NCBI RefSeq assembly: GCF_030161875.1
Contig: NZ_BSVA01000001.1
Location: forward strand, 434,001 to 498,000
Length of the DNA stretch: 64,000 nt
Direction: 5' to 3'
Source: Homoserinibacter gongjuensis
GTDB lineage: Bacteria > Actinomycetota > Actinomycetes > Actinomycetales > Microbacteriaceae
In this document: one piece after another, positions 58,114 to 64,000 of the stretch
Layout: each line of letters opens with the position of its first letter
Position numbering within the stretch: position 1 is the first letter of the stretch
Made by a program: the position numbers and the translations under genes
Notes under the pieces: model-generated
The model's input: only the letters and a program-made list of their open reading frames with translations
What the model was told of the DNA's origin: nothing
Databases searched by the model: none

Positions 58114-59488
58114 CGACGCCCCAGTCGGGAGCGCACTCGGCGCGCCACCTCGCCGAGACCGCCGTGCCGCAGGTGGTGCCACGCCATCCGCATGTCGCGC
58201 GCGAGACCGGGCCGGCCATCCGGTCGGGCGAGCACCGCGGATGCCGCGGCGAGCGCCTCTCGACCTCCGGCAGCCTCGACATCGGCGGCGCGACGCGGCG
58301 CCGCAGCGATCGCGAGCAGGGGCTCGAGCGCGCGCTCCCACACGAAGCGCTCCCGCACCTCGGCGATACGGGCGCGCGCGGCATCCGCGAACTCACGGTC
58401 GTAGAGCACCCGCTCGAGGCCCGCCGCGAGCGCGTCCGGGTCTTCGGCCGGCACGACGACGCCGAGACCCTCGGTCTCCACGAGGTCGGCGAACGCGTCG
58501 CCCTCGGTGACGACCATCGGCAGGCCTGCCCAGAGATAGTCGAGGATGCGGGTGCGGAACGAGAACTCCGTCTCGATGTGCACGTGGTGGGTGGAGACGC
58601 CCGCATCGGCCTCGGTGAGGTGGTTCTGGCGCTCCTCGTACGGGATCCAGCCCTCGTTGAACACGACCTCCCGACCCAGCACGCCGAGCTGCTCGGCAAG
58701 CGCGATGGATTCCTTCACGATGCCCATCGGCTCGACGCCGGGATGCTTGGTGCCGAGGAACACGAGCCGCGTCTCGGGGCGGCGCTCGGCGAGCAGGGCG
58801 AGGGCGCGGATGAGGCTGAGCGGATCGAACCAGCTGTACAGACCTCCGCCCCAGACGACGATGCGATCCTCAGCCGCGAGGCCGGGCACGACCCCGCGCA
58901 GCACATCCCGTTCGTGGCGCGGAGGGGTGCTCTCCAGGCCGAATGGCGCGAGCGCGATCAGTCGCTCGAGCTCGGGATCGTTCGCGTACGTGGTCGGCGT
59001 GATGCGACCGAGGGCGGCGAGCTGGCCGAGATAGAACATGCGCTGCCGCGGAGACGCGCACAGCATGAGGTCGGCCCGCGACAGCTGCTGGTTCAGCAGC
59101 GCGGTGCGCGAGCGCACGAGCATCTCCCAGGTGGCGTGCGGCTGTTCGCGCCCCTGCTCGAGCATCTCGAGGTGCATCGGGTCGTAGACGTCGGCCACCA
59201 CGACCCGGTCGGTCACCGCGAGCGCGGGGAACTGCTCCATCGCATGCCCCTGGAACACGATGAGTTCGGCGTCCTGCTCCAGCGCCGCGAACGCCGAGTC
59301 GTCGCCGGGGCGCAGCGCCGTCATCCGATACGGGCCGGCAGGCGCCTCCGCAGAGAGAGTGGATGTGGTGGCGAGCACGACCTCGTGCCCCGCCTCTCCG
59401 AGCACCCTCGCCATCGCGCGTGCGCGAATCGCCGGCCCCGCCATCCGGGTGCCCAGCTCGCCCCCGTGATGACGAGGACGCGCGTCAT
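58110..59488 (-). CDS. glycosyltransferase GT4-like (frameshift at residue ~9)
   Basis: GT-B enzyme of about 459 residues. Restoring a base in the CCCCC run near 59460-59465 joins [20 protein letters not shown] to [20 protein letters not shown], the standard GT4 acceptor start. The Rossmann C-domain has [30 protein letters not shown] and [20 protein letters not shown], the donor site. ATG overlaps the rmlA stop by 4 bases. Probably adds a sugar to the rhamnose-containing unit. Confidence 0.83.
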
Positions 59489-60345
59489 GACACGAGCCCC
59501 AGCAGGTAGCTGCCGTAACCCGACTTCACGAGCGGCTCGGCGAGTCGGCGCAACTGCGCGTCGTCGATCCAGCCGTTGCGCCAGGCGATCTCCTCGATGC
59601 AGCCGATCTTCACACCCTGCCGATCCTCGACGACGCGCACGAACTCGGTCGCCTGCACCATCGACTCGATCGTGCCGGTGTCGAGCCACGCCGTGCCGCG
59701 GTCGAGCACGACCACCTGGAGCCGCCCGTCACGCAGGTAGTGCTCGTTGATCGAACTGATCTCGAGCTCCCCGCGGGCGCTGGGCTGGATCGACTGCGCG
59801 ATGCGCACCACGTCGTTGTCGTAGAAGTACAGGCCCGGCACGGCGAAGCGGCTCTTCGGAACCGCGGGCTTCTCCTCGATCGAGATCGCGCGCCCGTGCT
59901 CGTCGAACTCGACCACGCCATAGGCGCTGGGATCCCGCACCTGGTAGGCGAAGACGAGCCCGCCCTCCATGTCGGCGTGCCCGACGAGGCGGCTCGAGAG
60001 CGTGTCGCCGTGGAAGATGTTGTCGCCGAGCACGAGGGCGACCTTCTCGTCGCCGATGAAATCCGCCCCGATGATGAACGCCTGGGCGAGACCCTCGGGT
60101 CGCGGCTGGGCGGCGTACTCGAGTCGGATGCCGAGCTCGCTTCCGTCGCCGAGGAGCCGGCGGAAGGCGTCCTGGTCTTCGGGTGTCGTGATCACGAGGA
60201 TCTCGCGGATGCCCGCGCTCATGAGCGTCGACAGCGGGTAGTAGACCATCGGCTTGTCGTAGATGGGCATGAGCTGCTTCGAGATGCCCTTGGTGATGGG
60301 CCAGAGTCGGGTGCCGCTGCCGCCCGCGAGGATGATGCCGCGCAT
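59485..60345 (-). CDS. rmlA: glucose-1-phosphate thymidylyltransferase
   Basis: Makes dTDP-glucose from glucose-1-phosphate and dTTP, the first step to dTDP-L-rhamnose. Intact, 286 residues. [40 protein letters not shown] and VLGDNIFHG are the nucleotidyltransferase motifs. The ATG at 60345 has GGAGG seven bases upstream; an in-frame ATG five codons earlier is less likely. Two bases after the rmlC stop. Confidence 0.93.
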   Translation of the reverse strand: MRGIILAGGSGTRLWPITKGISKQLMPIYDKPMVYYPLSTLMSAGIREILVITTPEDQDAFRRLLGDGSELGIRLEYAAQPRPEGLAQAFIIGADFIGDEKVALVLGDNIFHGDTLSSRLVGHADMEGGLVFAYQVRDPSAYGVVEFDEHGRAISIEEKPAVPKSRFAVPGLYFYDNDVVRIAQSIQPSARGELEISSINEHYLRDGRLQVVVLDRGTAWLDTGTIESMVQATEFVRVVEDRQGVKIGCIEEIAWRNGWIDDAQLRRLAEPLVKSGYGSYLLGLVS

Positions 60346-60347
60346 GT

Positions 60348-60965
60348 TCAGTCCCTCCATGCCTTGCCCGCGTAGCCGCGAGTCGCATCCCATGTGGGTA
60401 GCGCCCCGGCGGAAGCCGCTGCGGCGAGGCTCGGCGCGTCGACGTCCTTCTGCGAGACGAGCAGCTCGTTCGCGGCGATCGGCAACTCGAGCCCGAGCGC
60501 CGGGTCGAGAGGCGAGATGCCGTGTTCGCGCGCCGGGTCGAAGGTGCTCGAGACGAGGTAGCTGACCGTCGTGTCGTCCTCGAGGGCGAGGAAGGCGTGG
60601 CCGAGGCCCTCGGCGAGGTAGACCGCACGCCGGTCGACCGTGTCGAGCAGCACCGCATCCCACCGCCCGAAGGTCGGGGAGCCGACGCGGATGTCGACGA
60701 TGATGTCGAGCGCAGCCCCGCGCGTGGCGGTCACGTGCTTCGCCTGACCGGGAGGCACATCCGCGTAGTGCACGCCGCGCAGCACGCCGCGGCGCGACAC
60801 CGAGGTGTTCGCCTGGCGCAGCCCGATGCCCACACCGAACTGCTCATCGAGCAGATCGCCGCGGTACCACTCGAGGAAGACGCCTCGATCGTCACCCCAC
60901 TGTTTCGGGGTCAGTTCGTACGCGCCCGCGATGTCGAGAGGCCGGATCTGCACCCGGCCAAGCAT
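60348..60965 (-). CDS. rmlC: dTDP-4-dehydrorhamnose 3,5-epimerase
   Basis: Cupin epimerase of 205 residues, third step of dTDP-L-rhamnose synthesis. [20 protein letters not shown] carries the catalytic His, followed by [36 protein letters not shown] and [15 protein letters not shown] are further family blocks. It is followed directly by rmlA and preceded 27 bases upstream by a GT2 gene on the same strand. Confidence 0.92.
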   Translation of the reverse strand: MLGRVQIRPLDIAGAYELTPKQWGDDRGVFLEWYRGDLLDEQFGVGIGLRQANTSVSRRGVLRGVHYADVPPGQAKHVTATRGAALDIIVDIRVGSPTFGRWDAVLLDTVDRRAVYLAEGLGHAFLALEDDTTVSYLVSSTFDPAREHGISPLDPALGLELPIAANELLVSQKDVDAPSLAAAASAGALPTWDATRGYAGKAWRD

Positions 60966-60992
60966 ACCGGCCGTGTTCCGGCCGACCCCGAG

Positions 60993-62009
60993 TCAGACGG
61001 GCTGAACGACGTCGCGCAGCACGTCTTGAGCGCCGAGGCCGTAGCGGCGATAGCGCCCGCTGCGCCACTCGCGCGCCACGGGAACGACACGGCGCAGGTG
61101 CGACGCGGGCAGGGCGGCACGCACCTCCTCGTGCGCGAGCTTCTCGCGGGCGGCCCGCAGGTGCCCCGCGTCGAGCTGTTCGCCCAGCGCGTCGAGCCGG
61201 TCCACGAGCGAGCGAGCCCGCCGCAGCAGTCGCTCGTTGCGTGCGGTGCGCGGCTCCCGCAACCGAGCCCATCGGGTGCTCCAGTCGAGCTTGCGCGCGC
61301 CGATCTGGTTGGCGCCGTGCTGGCGGTAGTCGATGAGCGCTTCGCGCAGCACGACGGTACGGCCGACGGCTCCGGCGACCACCGCGAGCCATTCGTCATG
61401 AATCCACCCGTCGGGCACCGGGAGCGCGCGTGCGATGAGCTCACGTCGCACGGCGGCGGTCGCCCCCGTCACCAGATTCCTACGCAACATCGCCTCGAAG
61501 CCGCGCCCCGCGTCGATGTCATCGAGCTCCGCCGGCGCCACGCCCAGTGCCTCGAAGAGCGTCACCCCCAGGGACGCACCCTCGGCGTCGACCAGGCGAG
61601 CGTCGCCGTGCACGAGCCCCGCATCCGGATGCTGGTCGAACGCCGCGATGCTGCGGGCGACCCGATCGGATGCCCAGCGGTCGTCCTGGTCGGAGAGCAG
61701 CACGACATCGCCGGACGCCGCCTCGAGCGAGCGCGCGAAGTTACCGGCGACGCCGTAGGGCTGCGGATGCTGCTGCGGGTCCCGGGTCAGCACCACCAGG
61801 TCGATCGCCGCGCCGCCGCGAGCCCGGTACCCCTCGATGACCTGCCGCACGATCGCCAGGGTCTCGTCTCGGGATGCGTCGTCACCGACGACGAGTTCCT
61901 GCACGGGGTGCGTCTGCGCCAGGATCGATTCGACCTGCTCGGCCACGAACTCGGCGCCGTTGTAGGTGCACATCACCACCGAGATCCGAATCGATTCGCC
62001 ACCAGCCAC
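60993..62009 (-). CDS. GT2 glycosyltransferase, rhamnosyltransferase-like
   Basis: GT-A enzyme of 338 residues. ISVVMCTYNGAEFVAEQVES, VVGDDASRDETLAIVRQVIE and VVLLSDQDDRWASDRVARSI match WbbL/RfbF-type rhamnosyl and related transferases; WIHDEWLAVVAG holds a likely catalytic Asp. GTG at 62009 (MAGGESIRISVV) is chosen over longer frames. Same strand as rmlC and probably the head of that operon. Confidence 0.82.
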   Translation of the reverse strand: MAGGESIRISVVMCTYNGAEFVAEQVESILAQTHPVQELVVGDDASRDETLAIVRQVIEGYRARGGAAIDLVVLTRDPQQHPQPYGVAGNFARSLEAASGDVVLLSDQDDRWASDRVARSIAAFDQHPDAGLVHGDARLVDAEGASLGVTLFEALGVAPAELDDIDAGRGFEAMLRRNLVTGATAAVRRELIARALPVPDGWIHDEWLAVVAGAVGRTVVLREALIDYRQHGANQIGARKLDWSTRWARLREPRTARNERLLRRARSLVDRLDALGEQLDAGHLRAAREKLAHEEVRAALPASHLRRVVPVAREWRSGRYRRYGLGAQDVLRDVVQPV

Positions 62010-62069
62010 GAAGCGGATGCTACCTGTCGTCGCCCGGCGGCGGCTCGGCTGACGCTCGGCACGCCCGAC

Positions 62070-62075
62070 TACGAT
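62070..62075 (+). promoter_or_regulatory. possible -10 element (TACGAT) for the right-end glycosyltransferase
   Basis: TACGAT lies 9 bases before the ATG at 62085. The spacing is slightly long, so support is weaker than for the other leaderless candidates. Confidence 0.3.
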
Positions 62076-62084
62076 GGGCGGGTC

Positions 62085-64000
<1,916 letters not shown>

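Overview
High-GC Gram-positive DNA, most likely from the family Microbacteriaceae (Actinomycetota). The base composition is roughly 70% G+C over most of the window. The block phosphomannomutase / DUF3499 / Rv3259-like / WhiB2 is the one seen around Mycobacterium manB-whiB2. There are also many leaderless-type gene starts. No rRNA, tRNA, CRISPR array, transposase or phage gene was seen.

Region 1 (1-9.5 kb) is housekeeping: a two-component system (kinase cut by the window edge), a small secreted Gly/His-rich protein, a divergent SpoIIM-like/RDD membrane pair, a TrpB2-type PLP enzyme, S-adenosylhomocysteinase and phosphomannomutase. Region 2 (9.5-21.8 kb) continues the actinobacterial cell-envelope block: DUF3499, an Rv3259-like protein, an LRV-membrane-HExxH protein, a DUF5719 protein, a very large membrane glycosyltransferase, WhiB2, GalE, a GlxA-type AraC regulator, mannose-6-phosphate isomerase, an acyl-CoA dehydrogenase and a methyltransferase.

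Region 3 (21.8-64 kb) is one long surface-polysaccharide locus. It holds two tandem O-antigen-ligase-like proteins and the WbpD/WbpE/WbpB enzymes for diacetamido-uronic sugars. A G+C-poorer island (about 27.2-36.8 kb) carries a formamido-sugar operon, an FG-GAP propeller protein and an ABC exporter. Next is an amidine-forming set of two WbpG-like amidotransferases with HisH and HisF homologues, interleaved with glycosyltransferases. A WbpA-type dehydrogenase follows, then more glycosyltransferases and a fused glutaminase/PP-loop amidotransferase. A long minus-strand operon then carries rhamnose genes (rmlC, rmlA), a flippase, three DUF2142 proteins, a GT2 and a DUF2304 protein. The right end has a WbbL-like rhamnosyltransferase, rmlB and the first codons of a probable rmlD. 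Together these genes would supply UDP-diacetamido/acetamidino-uronate, a formylated amino sugar and dTDP-L-rhamnose, build repeat units, flip them and ligate them to the wall.

Important caveat: about 35 reading-frame breaks occur in 64 kb. Nearly all are explained by one missing base in a run of G or C, in genes whose protein sequence continues perfectly in the next frame. This looks like consensus error in the assembly, not gene decay. I annotate such genes as single CDSs spanning the break.
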